In this document: positions 17,855 through 26,155 of the stretch, one piece after another | Layout: each line of letters begins with the position of its first letter | Position numbering within the stretch: position 1 is the stretch's first letter | NCBI GenBank assembly: GCA_938041555.1 | Contig: CALIAC010000012.1 | Location: 19,303-83,302, forward strand | DNA length: 64,000 bases | Reading direction: 5' to 3' | DNA from: an uncultured Candidatus Saccharibacteria bacterium | GTDB lineage: Bacteria > Patescibacteriota > Saccharimonadia > Saccharimonadales > Saccharimonadaceae | The notes under the pieces: model-generated | Databases searched by the model: none | Seen by the model: only the letters and a program-made list of their open reading frames with translations | Told to the model about the DNA's origin: nothing | Position numbers and translations under genes: made by a program

Positions 17855-19237
17855 TCAGGCATAGAGCTTGTCCCGGATGTCAGCGACTTGCTCACGGATG
17901 AGGTAGTCAAGCTTGATGGATTTTTCGATCTTTTCGACTGAGTGGATGGCGGTAGTATGGTCTTTGCGGCCCAGCTCATTGGCAATTTGTGGGAAGCTCA
18001 TGTGAAGCTCGCTGCGCAGTAAATACATGGCAATCTGCCGCGGTACAACGATATGCTTAGCCCGCTTGGCACCACAGATTTCTTTGCTGTCGATCTGGAA
18101 ATGACGAGCGGTCTTGTCGATAATCTGCTTGGCGGTGAGATGCTGAGGGCGACTGCGCCGGACATTGCCAAGCAGACCTTCTGCTGTCATCACATCAGGG
18201 GCGACGCCGCGCATTTCAGCATAGGCAAGGAGCTGATTGAGCGCACCCTCAAGCTCGCGAATATTTGTCTTGACGTTCTTAGCAAGGTATTCCACGGTGT
18301 CGCGCTCAAGTGTCACGCCAGCGAAGCTCGCTTTGGTCTCGACGATCGCGCAGCGCGTCTCAAAGTCTGGCATCTGGATGTCGATTGCCATCCCCCATTC
18401 AAAGCGACTGCGCAAGCGCTCCGTCAGGGTAGGGATACTGTGTGGTGGTTTGTCGCTACCGATGATAATTTGCTTGTTGGCTTGGTGAAGGGCATTGAAG
18501 GTGTGAAAGAACTCCTCTTGAGTTTTCTCGCGCCCGGCAATGAATTGCATATCGTCGACGATCAGTACATCGACATTGCGGTACCGGTCAGAAAAGCCTG
18601 CCTTTTTGAAGCGGATCGACTCGATAAATTCTTTGACAAACGTTTCCGAGCTCAGGTAGGCGACCTTTTTGCTTGGGTCGCGCGCGAGGATCTCGTTACC
18701 CACCGCTTGGATGAGGTGTGTTTTACCGAGGCCGACACCACCGTAGATGAAGAGGGGATTATATTTGGTGCCAGGGCTATGTGCGACTGCTTGGCAGGCG
18801 GTGTAGGCGAGGTCGTTGCTCGAGCCGACGATGAAATTCTGGAAGGTATAGCGCGCGTTGAGACTGGTTGCTGGTGTCGCAGAACTAGAATGTGAAGGGG
18901 TGGTTGGCTTGCTGATGAGCGCTGCCGCTCGTTCCTCGACGCGGTCGGCTGGCTGGCCAGTGGTTTCGCGGCTAATCACAGTGCGTTTTTTGCCTTGTTT
19001 GTTTACCACGTAGGCGATGCGCGACACCTCCACACCACTGTGCTGCAGTGCTTCTTTGACAATGCTATCGTAGCGCACTTCAAACTGACGAATCGCAAAA
19101 ATATTCGCCACGCCAATGGTAATCACTCCGTCTTTGTTGCTGAGCATCTCGGTATTGGCAAACCACGTCGAAAAAACACCGCTTGGTATCGACACTTCGA
19201 TCTCACCCAAAACACTCTTCCACAGGCTGTGGTACAC
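17855..19237 (-). CDS. dnaA: Chromosomal replication initiator DnaA
   Basis: 460 residues from a GTG at 19237 (VYHSLWKSVLGEIE), which matches the usual DnaA N-terminus; AAGGAG lies 12 bases upstream. The reading frame is open further upstream, but that sequence is not DnaA-like. The AAA+ domain has Walker A GGVGLGKTHLIQ near residue 165 and Walker B VDVLIVDDMQF. The C-terminal box-binding domain contains GRKDHTTAIHSVEKI. DnaA binds the boxes flanking its own gene and opens the origin. A TATACT box lies about 50 bases upstream of the start. Confidence 0.95.
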   Translation of the reverse strand: MYHSLWKSVLGEIEVSIPSGVFSTWFANTEMLSNKDGVITIGVANIFAIRQFEVRYDSIVKEALQHSGVEVSRIAYVVNKQGKKRTVISRETTGQPADRVEERAAALISKPTTPSHSSSATPATSLNARYTFQNFIVGSSNDLAYTACQAVAHSPGTKYNPLFIYGGVGLGKTHLIQAVGNEILARDPSKKVAYLSSETFVKEFIESIRFKKAGFSDRYRNVDVLIVDDMQFIAGREKTQEEFFHTFNALHQANKQIIIGSDKPPHSIPTLTERLRSRFEWGMAIDIQMPDFETRCAIVETKASFAGVTLERDTVEYLAKNVKTNIRELEGALNQLLAYAEMRGVAPDVMTAEGLLGNVRRSRPQHLTAKQIIDKTARHFQIDSKEICGAKRAKHIVVPRQIAMYLLRSELHMSFPQIANELGRKDHTTAIHSVEKIEKSIKLDYLIREQVADIRDKLYA

Positions 19238-19298
19238 TGGCTTTTGCTGCTCCTTGTTTGTTATACAATGACTCTTTTTAGTATAAGAAAAAACCGAC

Positions 19299-19423
19299 TT
19301 TTCCACAACCGTGAGAAATACAACAACGGGGTAAACCCGAAAAGAGCAACAGGGGTGAGGTTTTTCCACAAAAATGTATTACCTCTGTTAAAGTGTGGAT
19401 AACTCGCGAACAAATGTGGATAA
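19299..19423. other. oriC: Origin of replication, dnaA-rpmH side (DnaA box cluster)
   Basis: Four DnaA boxes lie upstream of dnaA: TTTTCCACA at 19299-19307 and 19362-19370 (one mismatch each), and two perfect TGTGGATAA copies at 19394-19402 and 19415-19423, spaced 21 bases start to start, which puts them on the same helix face. This cluster may be the second half of a bipartite origin and may also autoregulate dnaA and rpmH. Confidence 0.7.
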
Positions 19424-19487
19424 ACAATTTGGCTATGCTTATGGTGGAAGCTGATAGGGCCAAAAAATCCACCAAGTAGGCGAAAAG

Positions 19488-19516
19488 TTGAAAGATCGTG
19501 GGCAATCGCGTATAAT
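19488..19516 (+). promoter_or_regulatory. Strong promoter of rpmH
   Basis: TTGAAA (19488-19493) and a perfect TATAAT (19511-19516) are separated by 17 bases. Transcription should start at about 19523, leaving only some 3 bases before the rpmH ATG. Confidence 0.88.
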
Positions 19517-19525
19517 AGCAATGAT

Positions 19526-19666
19526 ATGCCAAAACGAACTCACCAACCACACACTCGTCATCGTGCTCGGACGCACGGGTTTCGGGCACGGATTGCTACC
19601 AAGGCAGGCCGCAATGTGCTCAAGCGTCGCCGCGCCAAGGGCCGCGCTCGCCTCGCACTCTCGTAG
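19526..19666 (+). CDS. rpmH: 50S ribosomal protein L34
   Basis: 46 residues: [19 protein letters not shown], then a very basic end with [13 protein letters not shown]34 is part of the large ribosomal subunit and conventionally lies next to rnpA and dnaA. There is no Shine-Dalgarno site because the promoter sits almost on the start codon, so translation is probably leaderless. A terminator follows at 19688. Confidence 0.95.
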   Translation: MPKRTHQPHTRHRARTHGFRARIATKAGRNVLKRRRAKGRARLALS

Positions 19667-19687
19667 TGTGACGATAGCAAAATGACG

Positions 19688-19717
19688 AAAATAACCCACT
19701 GCTTGGTGGGTTATTTT
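19688..19717 (+). terminator. Rho-independent terminator of rpmH
   Basis: AAAATAACCCAC and GTGGGTTATTTT form a perfect 12-bp stem with a 6-base loop. The T-rich arm serves as the U tract. It separates rpmH from rnpA, which has its own promoter. Confidence 0.82.
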
Positions 19718-19738
19718 ATCTCTGTTTGCGGGCAGATT

Positions 19739-19747
19739 TGCTATAAT
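19739..19747 (+). promoter_or_regulatory. Extended -10 promoter of rnpA
   Basis: TGCTATAAT is a perfect extended -10. Its end is 6 bases before the ATG at 19754, so the transcript should start at or next to the start codon. No clear -35 box is seen, as is common for extended -10 promoters. Confidence 0.78.
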
Positions 19748-19753
19748 ACAGCT

Positions 19754-20140
19754 ATGTTACAGCAACGATATCGGTTTCATGGCTATGGTGGACTGCGCTA
19801 TTTGTATCGCCATGCGAGTGCTGAGCGTTCGCGCTTGCTAACCGTCAAATACGTGGCCAATCGCCGTCGGCGCATGCCACGCATTGCCGTGGTGGTGAGC
19901 AAAAAGGTGCACAAATCTGCGGTGGGGCGCAACCGCATTCGCCGCCGTGTCTACGAAATTCTGCGCCAACACGTACCGCACTTTACAGGGGTGTACGATG
20001 TTGCACTGATCATTACCTCAAGTGAGGTGCTTACCGCGCCGCACGATGAGCTTGTGCTGGTGGTGAAAAATCTTCTTGTGCGAGCTGGTATTTGCCCTGG
20101 CGACGCAACGCCAAGTGATGAAAGAGATAAGGCAGAATAA
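19754..20140 (+). CDS. rnpA: Ribonuclease P protein component
   Basis: 128 residues from the ATG at 19754. RnpA binds the RNase P RNA and helps mature tRNA 5' ends. The family signature KVHKSAVGRNRIRRRVYEIL is clear near residues 55-75, with RMPRIAVVVSKK before it. The frame extends upstream to 19682, but that part runs through the terminator and the promoter, so it is not coding. Its neighbours rpmH and yidC are the standard ones. Confidence 0.95.
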   Translation: MLQQRYRFHGYGGLRYLYRHASAERSRLLTVKYVANRRRRMPRIAVVVSKKVHKSAVGRNRIRRRVYEILRQHVPHFTGVYDVALIITSSEVLTAPHDELVLVVKNLLVRAGICPGDATPSDERDKAE

Positions 20141-20420
20141 AATCCTATATCCTCTCAGTCTTCTTTGCGCAACCTACTTTATAGTACTTTGAGTCAAATC
20201 AATGCCAAATAGTTCTTTATAAACAGTGGTAAATATAACTCAAAATATTTATAAAAAATTCTTTTCTTGTCATTCTATACCAATGAAAGGCAAGCTAGGT
20301 GAGTGTTCTTTCCTAGAGCCATAAATACTCTCACATATAACATTAGCAGTGGTGTATCGCATATATCAACGATTGATTTCCAAAAATGCTTCGCCACAAT
20401 TCATCTTCCGTGGCCACCTA

Positions 20421-20429
20421 TGATACAAT
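20421..20429 (+). promoter_or_regulatory. Extended -10 promoter of yidC-jag
   Basis: TGATACAAT fits TGnTACAAT and lies 22 bases before the yidC ATG, with CGGAG as ribosome site between them. The rest of the 311-base gap after rnpA is AT-rich, and I see no gene or RNA in it. Confidence 0.55.
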
Positions 20430-20451
20430 AAATGCAGTAATCGGAGTCAAT

Positions 20452-21372
20452 ATGTTTGAGACAATAATTTTACAGCCCATTTTTAACGCACTTTTGCTCA
20501 TCTATAGTATCATCCCTGGTGGTGACTTTGGTGTGGCGGTGATTCTCTTCACGGTCATCATCCGCTTCTTGCTCTACCCACTACTTAAGCGGCAGCTTCA
20601 CCAGAGCAAACAGATGCGCAAGATGCAGCCTGAGCTCGCCAAGATCAAGAAAGCGGCTAATGGCAACCGTCAAGTAGAAGCGATGCAGCAGATGGAGCTG
20701 TATAAAAAGTATGGTATCAAGCCATTCCGCTCGATTCTGTTACTCTTTATTCAGATTCCGATCTTTATCGGCCTCTACCAGGTGATCATGATCATCTCGC
20801 TCCACCGCGACCAAGTGGCGCGCTACATCTACGAGCCGCTCAAGAATATCGATGCTATCAAGACCATTATTAACCACCCCGATCAGTTCAACCACACCAT
20901 GCTCGGCTTTATCGACCTCACTAAGGTAGCGCTTGGTAAGGATGGCATTGTCTGGCCGCTCCTCGCTCTCGCAATCATCTCAGCTCTCACCCAATATGTA
21001 ATGACCAAGCAGACTATGCCAACTGGCAAGAGCACCAAACGTTTCCGCGATATCATGAAGGAGACGGCCGCTGGCAAAGAGGCCGACCCCTCTGAAATGA
21101 ACGCCGCAATGATGCGTAATATGGCGAAGTTTATGCCAGTGATGATGTTTATGATCATGATGGGCCTGCCAGGGGCGTTGGCGCTCTACTACACGGTATC
21201 TAACGTAGTAGCGGTAGCGCAGCAGTCGTATCTCCTCCGTAAAGATAAGCAAGAGCTTGAAGCAATTGCCGATGAAGTAGATATTACAATGCCTGCCAAG
21301 AAAAAATCGACGAAAAAGCGCGCCAAAGCGGCCACAGAAGCCAACATCACACGCATCAAAGCCAAAGAATAA
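20452..21372 (+). CDS. yidC: Membrane protein insertase YidC/SpoIIIJ
   Basis: 306 residues from the ATG at 20452 (MFETIILQPIFNALLLIY); the open frame before it has no ribosome site. YidC inserts proteins into the cytoplasmic membrane. Five membrane segments are visible, with the conserved positive residue in TVIIRFLLYPL and the end segment LPGALALYYTVSN. The C-terminus is strongly basic (KKKSTKKRAK), as in insertases that bind ribosomes without SRP help. There is no lipoprotein cysteine at the N-terminus. Jag follows 17 bases on, the classical partner. Confidence 0.95.
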   Translation: MFETIILQPIFNALLLIYSIIPGGDFGVAVILFTVIIRFLLYPLLKRQLHQSKQMRKMQPELAKIKKAANGNRQVEAMQQMELYKKYGIKPFRSILLLFIQIPIFIGLYQVIMIISLHRDQVARYIYEPLKNIDAIKTIINHPDQFNHTMLGFIDLTKVALGKDGIVWPLLALAIISALTQYVMTKQTMPTGKSTKRFRDIMKETAAGKEADPSEMNAAMMRNMAKFMPVMMFMIMMGLPGALALYYTVSNVVAVAQQSYLLRKDKQELEAIADEVDITMPAKKKSTKKRAKAATEANITRIKAKE

Positions 21373-21389
21373 CAGAGGAGGAGAACCCG

Positions 21390-21854
21390 ATGGATCGATA
21401 CCAATCAGTAACATTTGCCCGAGAATATCTCCAGAACATCATCTCATTTTTTGGCGAAAATATTGCGGTATCGGGTGATGACGATGGCGAGGTAATGACA
21501 CTTCGGGTAGAGTCGTCAGACATCAATAGTATCTTGATTGGCCGCGGGGCAGAGACGTTGCGGGCGCTGCAATATATTGTCTCGTCGGCACTGCGGGCGC
21601 AGCATGCAGCTATAGTGCGTGTGAGTGTTGATATTGCCGACTATAAAAAGCAGCACGAGGAAAAGATTGCCGACAAAGCGCGGGGCTGGATCGAGCGCGT
21701 GCGTGCAACTGGTGAGCCCTACACTGCCCACCTCAACCCAGCCGATCGACGCATCGTCCACCAAGTCGCTGCCGACGCAGCTGGCATCACGACTGTCTCC
21801 GAAGGCGAAGGCCGCGAGCGCCATGTGATTATTCAGTTGGAAGAGGCTGAGTAA
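21390..21854 (+). CDS. jag: Jag/KhpB RNA-binding protein (KH and R3H domains)
   Basis: 154 residues. The KH-like domain contains INSILIGRGAETLRALQ (about residues 45-62). The R3H domain contains LNPADRRIVHQVAA (about 110-124) and ends with RERHVIIQ. The Jag N-terminal domain is reduced to about 25 residues. It is an RNA-binding protein tied to cell envelope control and is co-transcribed with yidC. GAGGAGAA lies just before the ATG. Confidence 0.92.
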   Translation: MDRYQSVTFAREYLQNIISFFGENIAVSGDDDGEVMTLRVESSDINSILIGRGAETLRALQYIVSSALRAQHAAIVRVSVDIADYKKQHEEKIADKARGWIERVRATGEPYTAHLNPADRRIVHQVAADAAGITTVSEGEGRERHVIIQLEEAE

Positions 21855-21877
21855 AAGCTACGCTACGATATATCTTA

Positions 21878-21912
21878 TAACCGGTCAGTGATGGCCGGTT
21901 ATGTTTGTAATA
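21878..21912 (+). terminator. Probable terminator after jag
   Basis: ATAACCGG (21878-21885) pairs with CCGGTTAT (21896-21903), followed by a short T-rich stretch. Further on in this convergent gap, TAGGGTAT and ATACCCTA (21995-22018) form another hairpin without a T run. I see nothing else in 21913-22115. Confidence 0.55.
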
Positions 21913-22115
21913 TATGATGCTACTACTTTATAATGATGTGCTCATTCTTGAGTCCACTCTACTGTTTTTAATAAAACGTGATACGAAGCAGAGGTAGGGT
22001 ATTATTAATCATACCCTATCCAAACAAGGCAAGAGAAAACTGACTTACACTAAGGCAAATGAGACCTTATAATTCTAGCGTCATAACTACTCAAGACTAG
22101 CTATAAATAAATCGA

Positions 22116-23219
22116 TTATGATTGCCGCAACGCTCGCTCATACACCGCCAATGTTTCCTTGCCGCAGCGCTCCCATGAGTAGCGGGCAGCTTGGGCTTTG
22201 CCTTTGACGATGAGCTCGCGACGGCGGGCGGGCTGGCTGAGGACGCGATCGATTGCGCTCGCGATAGCATCGACGTCGAGTGGGTCGAAGTACTCGGCAG
22301 CATCGCCCAAAATCTCGGGCATGCACGAGGTATTGCTCGATATAACAGGTGTCGTGCCATACGCCATCGTCTCTAGTGGCGGCAGGCCAAACCCCTCCAT
22401 CAGTGATGGAAAGACGTATGCCTCGGCTTTGTTAAGCAGCCAATCGCGCTGCCCGTCGGGGATAAACCCAGTGAAGTGGATATTGCGATAGCCTTGCTGC
22501 TGGTAGTAGGCTTGGTTGCGCTTGGTGTCTTCATTCATCCGCCCTACAAACACCAGGCCAAGGTCTGGCCAGCGGCTCAGCAGCTGCTGGTGTGCGGCCA
22601 CGAGGCGGCGCAGATTTTTATAATCAGGCTGCTGCCCAACGTAGATAATAAACCGCTTGAAGGGAAGGTCGATATATGGCGTGAGCTGCCCAGGGTGCAC
22701 CTCGCCCGCCTCGTAGATGACCGAGATTTTGCTATCGGGGATCTTAGTAAAGCTCTGATATTCTTGCTTGGTTGTCTGAGAAATAGTGATGATATGCTCG
22801 CTGGTGTGGGCAATCCGCCGAAACACCCAGCGCCCCACCAATTGCTTAAGATGAAACACGAGCCAATTTTTGTCGGAATTATACGTCTTAAGGAGGGTCA
22901 TATCGTGCACCGTTGTGACATGCTTACCTCTGTAAAAGACCGGCTGCTGCGGCATGCAAAAGTGTACTAAGTCGGGCCCTAGCTCATCTAGGTAGCACCG
23001 GAAGCCTAGCTGCTCTGCCAGCGAATAATTAGCAAAGTCGACCGTGCGGATAGTGAAGTTAGGGTTGTGCGGCTGCCAGTAGTCGCGGTCCTTAGTAGGA
23101 ACGAGGACGCTATAGCGGTTGGTCGTATCAAGCCGCTCCAGCTGCTCAAGCAACTTCACGACATATGTGCCCGTGCCAGAATTGATCACGCGGGCGTCGA
23201 TTGCAATATGAAAACTCAT
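22116..23219 (-). CDS. Glycosyltransferase family 4 protein
   Basis: 367 residues with a GT-B fold. The N-terminus has the glycine-rich start AIDARVINSGTGTY, and the C-terminal donor-binding domain has PSLMEGFGLPPLETMAYG with the EX7E motif and SNTSCMPEILGDAA. The enzyme transfers a sugar from a nucleotide donor in the cytoplasm; donor and acceptor cannot be read from the sequence. A TATACT box lies 7 bases before the ATG, with GAGGG between them. Confidence 0.9.
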   Translation of the reverse strand: MSFHIAIDARVINSGTGTYVVKLLEQLERLDTTNRYSVLVPTKDRDYWQPHNPNFTIRTVDFANYSLAEQLGFRCYLDELGPDLVHFCMPQQPVFYRGKHVTTVHDMTLLKTYNSDKNWLVFHLKQLVGRWVFRRIAHTSEHIITISQTTKQEYQSFTKIPDSKISVIYEAGEVHPGQLTPYIDLPFKRFIIYVGQQPDYKNLRRLVAAHQQLLSRWPDLGLVFVGRMNEDTKRNQAYYQQQGYRNIHFTGFIPDGQRDWLLNKAEAYVFPSLMEGFGLPPLETMAYGTTPVISSNTSCMPEILGDAAEYFDPLDVDAIASAIDRVLSQPARRRELIVKGKAQAARYSWERCGKETLAVYERALRQS

Positions 23220-23308
23220 ACCCTCTAGTATACAGCTCCTGCACCAAAAGCGCCAGATGAGCGAGGGTATGTCAAGGCGGATAATAATAACCCAACTCTG
23301 TATAAAAG

Positions 23309-23317
23309 TGTTATAAT
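23309..23317 (+). promoter_or_regulatory. Extended -10 promoter of the cupin gene
   Basis: TGTTATAAT matches TGnTATAAT. The leader before the ATG at 23335 would be about 11 bases, and no Shine-Dalgarno site is seen. Confidence 0.6.
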
Positions 23318-23334
23318 ACCCATATTATCGTAAT

Positions 23335-23856
23335 ATGACGGAACTACAGCAACACATAGCAGCTCAGACAAGCGTGGCGCAAATCGAGCACGTTCTCCGC
23401 CAAGCCGGTTACCACATTACTGGGGTAGATAGCCAGCGGCCATGGGGTGGGTTTGTCTGTATTGACCCGGCGCAGGCAGGGCAGTTTGCGGCCGATTTCT
23501 TTGCGGCATCGGAAGTAATAGCTAAGGACAATGCTCATGCGCCGCTCAGTCCTAAGATTCTTTTTGTCCGGCCAGGGGCGCGCCTGAGCTGGCAATATCA
23601 TCATCGGCGGGCGGAGCTGTGGCGTTTTCTGACCGCTGGTGCGTACTATTGCAACATGAGCGACGAGCTACCAGCCCAGCCAACGCCAGCTCAGGCAGGC
23701 GATATCGTAAGGCTGGCGGCAGGGGAGCGTCACCGTGCTTGTGGTGACGCTCAGCACCCAACGATCATTGCTGAGCTCTGGCAGCACACCAACCCAGCGC
23801 ACCCATCAACAGAGGATGATATTGTACGGGTGGCGGATGATTATCAGCGTCAATAA
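23335..23856 (+). CDS. Cupin protein related to type II mannose-6-phosphate isomerase
   Basis: 173 residues. The central beta barrel carries PGARLSWQYHHRRAELWRFL, the metal-site pattern of the isomerase domain found at the end of ManC/AlgA proteins, and later GDIVRLAAGERHRACG. It probably isomerises a sugar phosphate or binds one. There is no guanylyltransferase domain, so it is a stand-alone version. It lies alone between two convergent or divergent glycosylation genes. Confidence 0.8.
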   Translation: MTELQQHIAAQTSVAQIEHVLRQAGYHITGVDSQRPWGGFVCIDPAQAGQFAADFFAASEVIAKDNAHAPLSPKILFVRPGARLSWQYHHRRAELWRFLTAGAYYCNMSDELPAQPTPAQAGDIVRLAAGERHRACGDAQHPTIIAELWQHTNPAHPSTEDDIVRVADDYQRQ

Positions 23857-23925
23857 TAGGTATAGGTGTACAGTGAGTTTGTGAATGTACTGTTTAAAAA
23901 CCGTATTATTCGCGAAACATTATCT

Positions 23926-24342
23926 CTATGTTGTTCGAAAAACAACACGATCATATAAATAATAATTCCACACCAACGATGCACTGGTGGCAATGATTTT
24001 TGCAAGCAGCAACACAAGCGGCTCGGCATGAATAACAGAGGCCAGGATGGGTGAGATGCAGAAGATAACCGCGTTTTGTAGCCCCCACAAGCCCGCCAGG
24101 GTGACGACGACAAACAAGATCAGCTGCCGGCGGACATCACCCTGAGCGCGAAAAGTGTACGACTTATTAGCAAAAAAACTGAAGATAAAGGCCGTGCCTG
24201 TCGATACTGTATTGGCCGCGAGCTTTGGCACGCCAAGCGCGGTGAGCCCAAATAGCAAGCCAATATCGATCGCTGTATTAACCCCACCAACGAGCGCAAA
24301 CCGCAGCAACTTACTGCTGTTATTCGCGATGGCGAGCCTCAC
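23926..24342 (-). CDS. GtrA-family membrane protein
   Basis: About 138 residues, with four membrane segments and the family pattern LLRFALVGGVNTAIDIGLL at the start and FANKSYTFR in the middle. GtrA proteins are thought to help flip lipid-linked sugars. I prefer the GTG at 24342, preceded by TGAGGAA; an ATG at 24411 in the same frame would overlap the upstream gene by 92 bases. It lies directly after a GtrB-like glycosyltransferase, which is the usual pairing. Confidence 0.82.
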   Translation of the reverse strand: MRLAIANNSSKLLRFALVGGVNTAIDIGLLFGLTALGVPKLAANTVSTGTAFIFSFFANKSYTFRAQGDVRRQLILFVVVTLAGLWGLQNAVIFCISPILASVIHAEPLVLLLAKIIATSASLVWNYYLYDRVVFRTT

Positions 24343-25267
24343 GATGTTCCTCAATGAGATAGGGTGGGCGCTGCTTCGTTTCGCTAAAAATCCGAGCGAT
24401 GTATTCGCCAATCACCCCCAAACTCAGCAGCTGCACTCCACCAAGGAAGAGAATCACTGCCATGAGCGACGAATAGCCTGCACCGGTTGGCACACCGAAC
24501 AGTGGTCGGATGAGCAGATAGAGGATGTAGATGGAGGCCAAGAAGGCGATAAGGAAGCCCAGCACAGCCGAGATACGCAGTGGTGCGGTCGTAAAGCTCG
24601 TGATGCCGTCAATAGCGAGGTTGATGAGCGTGCGCGGATTTTGCTTGATAGTACCGGCAGCCCGTGGGTCGCGGTCGTAGAGAATCTCCTTCTTTTTATA
24701 CCCCACCCAACTAAAGATCGCTTTGGTATTGCGCTGAGATTCGCGCAGCTGGGTGATGGCAGTAACGCAGCGTTTGCTGAGCAAGCGAAAGTCGCCCGTG
24801 TCGATCTGAACAGGAATATGCGTTGTACTCTGGAGGAGGCGGTAGTACCACGCGGCAGTTTTTTTCTTGAGCCAGGTCTCGCCTGAGCGGCTTCGGCGCC
24901 GCGCATATACGTCATCGTACCCCTGTTCCCACAGCTCAATCATCTGCGGGATCAGCTCTGGTGGGTCTTGCAGGTCGGCATCAATTACCACGACAGCATC
25001 ACCCGTGGCGTGGTCGAAGCCAGCGAGCATAGCAGCTTCTTTACCAAAGTTGCGCGAGAGATTGAGGTAGGCGATGGCGGGATTGTGTTGCTGCTCGATC
25101 TGGATGAGCTCGAGCGTGTGATCCTGGCTGCCGTCATTAATAAATAAGAATTCGAACTGGTAGCGCCGGCGATCGACACTGCGCTGTAGCGCCTCGAGCC
25201 GGGCAAACAGCTGAGGCAAGACAGCTGCTTCGTTGTAGGCAGGGATAAGAATGGTGATTGTTTTCAT
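24320..25267 (-). CDS. GtrB/DPM1-like glycosyltransferase family 2
   Basis: 315 residues. The catalytic GT-A domain (1-230) has TILIPAYNEA, INDGSQDHT and VVIDADLQDPPE, with the DxD in DAD. Two C-terminal membrane segments follow. Such enzymes load a sugar onto a polyprenyl phosphate carrier, and the neighbouring GtrA protein would move it across the membrane. A TACAAT box lies 9 bases before the ATG. Confidence 0.9.
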   Translation of the reverse strand: MKTITILIPAYNEAAVLPQLFARLEALQRSVDRRRYQFEFLFINDGSQDHTLELIQIEQQHNPAIAYLNLSRNFGKEAAMLAGFDHATGDAVVVIDADLQDPPELIPQMIELWEQGYDDVYARRRSRSGETWLKKKTAAWYYRLLQSTTHIPVQIDTGDFRLLSKRCVTAITQLRESQRNTKAIFSWVGYKKKEILYDRDPRAAGTIKQNPRTLINLAIDGITSFTTAPLRISAVLGFLIAFLASIYILYLLIRPLFGVPTGAGYSSLMAVILFLGGVQLLSLGVIGEYIARIFSETKQRPPYLIEEHREARHRE

Positions 25268-25282
25268 CGTAGCCTTATTGTA

Positions 25283-26155
25283 TCACTTATTGGTTGGTAT
25301 GAGCGCGATGAGCGACTGGATGGACGATGCCACCACTGCACCACTGGCCTCGAGCCGTGCCGTCTTGGCTTGGGCCGACTCGAGCTTATTTGTGCCAAGG
25401 ATCGCCCCAGCATGACCCATTTGTACTCCAGATGGTGCACTGTGGCCCGCAATGTAAGCATAGACTGGTTTGCTTATATTGTGCTTAATATAATCCGCCG
25501 CGGCAATCTCGCTCGTGCCACCAATCTCACCGATCAGCACAATCTGCTCCACCGCCGCATCTTGCTCAAACAACTGCAAGCAATCAATAAAGCTGCTGCC
25601 GCCAATCATATCGCCGCCAATCCCAATCACATAGCGCTGGCCAATGCCTGCCTGGGTGAGGAGGCTCATTGCTTCGTAGGTGAGCGTACCACTGCGGCTG
25701 ACGATGGCAGTATGGCCTGGCGTGGCGAGCGTGGCAGGGATGATGCCAAGGTTATGCACGCCGGGGATGAGAACGCCAGGGCAGTTGGGGCCGATCAAAA
25801 TCGAAGAACTGGTTGCCAGGCGTTGTTTTATATGCAACATATCGTGGACAGGCACACCCTCGGTGATACAAATAATGAGTGGCACCTCTGCGTCAATTGC
25901 CTCCATAATCGCTGCCTTGGCATGAGCTGCTGGTACAAAAATGACGGAAATATCGACAGGCTGCTGCGCTTGAATTTCGCGAATTGTCCGGAAGACAGGC
26001 ACGCCGTGTACCTCTGTAACCGATTGATTGGGTGACGTGCCGCCAACGATATGTGTACCACGTGCCAACATACGCTCGGTATGAAATGAGCCATGTTTGC
26101 CCGTTATACCCTGGACAATAACACGCTTACCACGAAAGATATCAGGGGTCATCAT
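25283..26155 (-). CDS. sucD: Succinyl-CoA ligase alpha subunit-like protein
   Basis: 290 residues. The CoA-binding Rossmann start is RVIVQGITGKHGSFHTE, the middle has GPNCPGVLIPG, and the active-site histidine lies in MGHAGAIL near residue 250. The two-subunit ligase interconverts succinyl-CoA with succinate while making ATP or GTP. The gene overlaps the beta-subunit gene by 4 bases. No other citrate-cycle gene is in view, so the true acyl substrate should be left open. Confidence 0.9.
   Translation of the reverse strand: MMTPDIFRGKRVIVQGITGKHGSFHTERMLARGTHIVGGTSPNQSVTEVHGVPVFRTIREIQAQQPVDISVIFVPAAHAKAAIMEAIDAEVPLIICITEGVPVHDMLHIKQRLATSSSILIGPNCPGVLIPGVHNLGIIPATLATPGHTAIVSRSGTLTYEAMSLLTQAGIGQRYVIGIGGDMIGGSSFIDCLQLFEQDAAVEQIVLIGEIGGTSEIAAADYIKHNISKPVYAYIAGHSAPSGVQMGHAGAILGTNKLESAQAKTARLEASGAVVASSIQSLIALIPTNK

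Noticed and set aside
18053..18895. A 280-codon open frame on the plus strand
   Set aside because: It is fully antisense to dnaA, has no recognisable domain, and dnaA is unambiguous.
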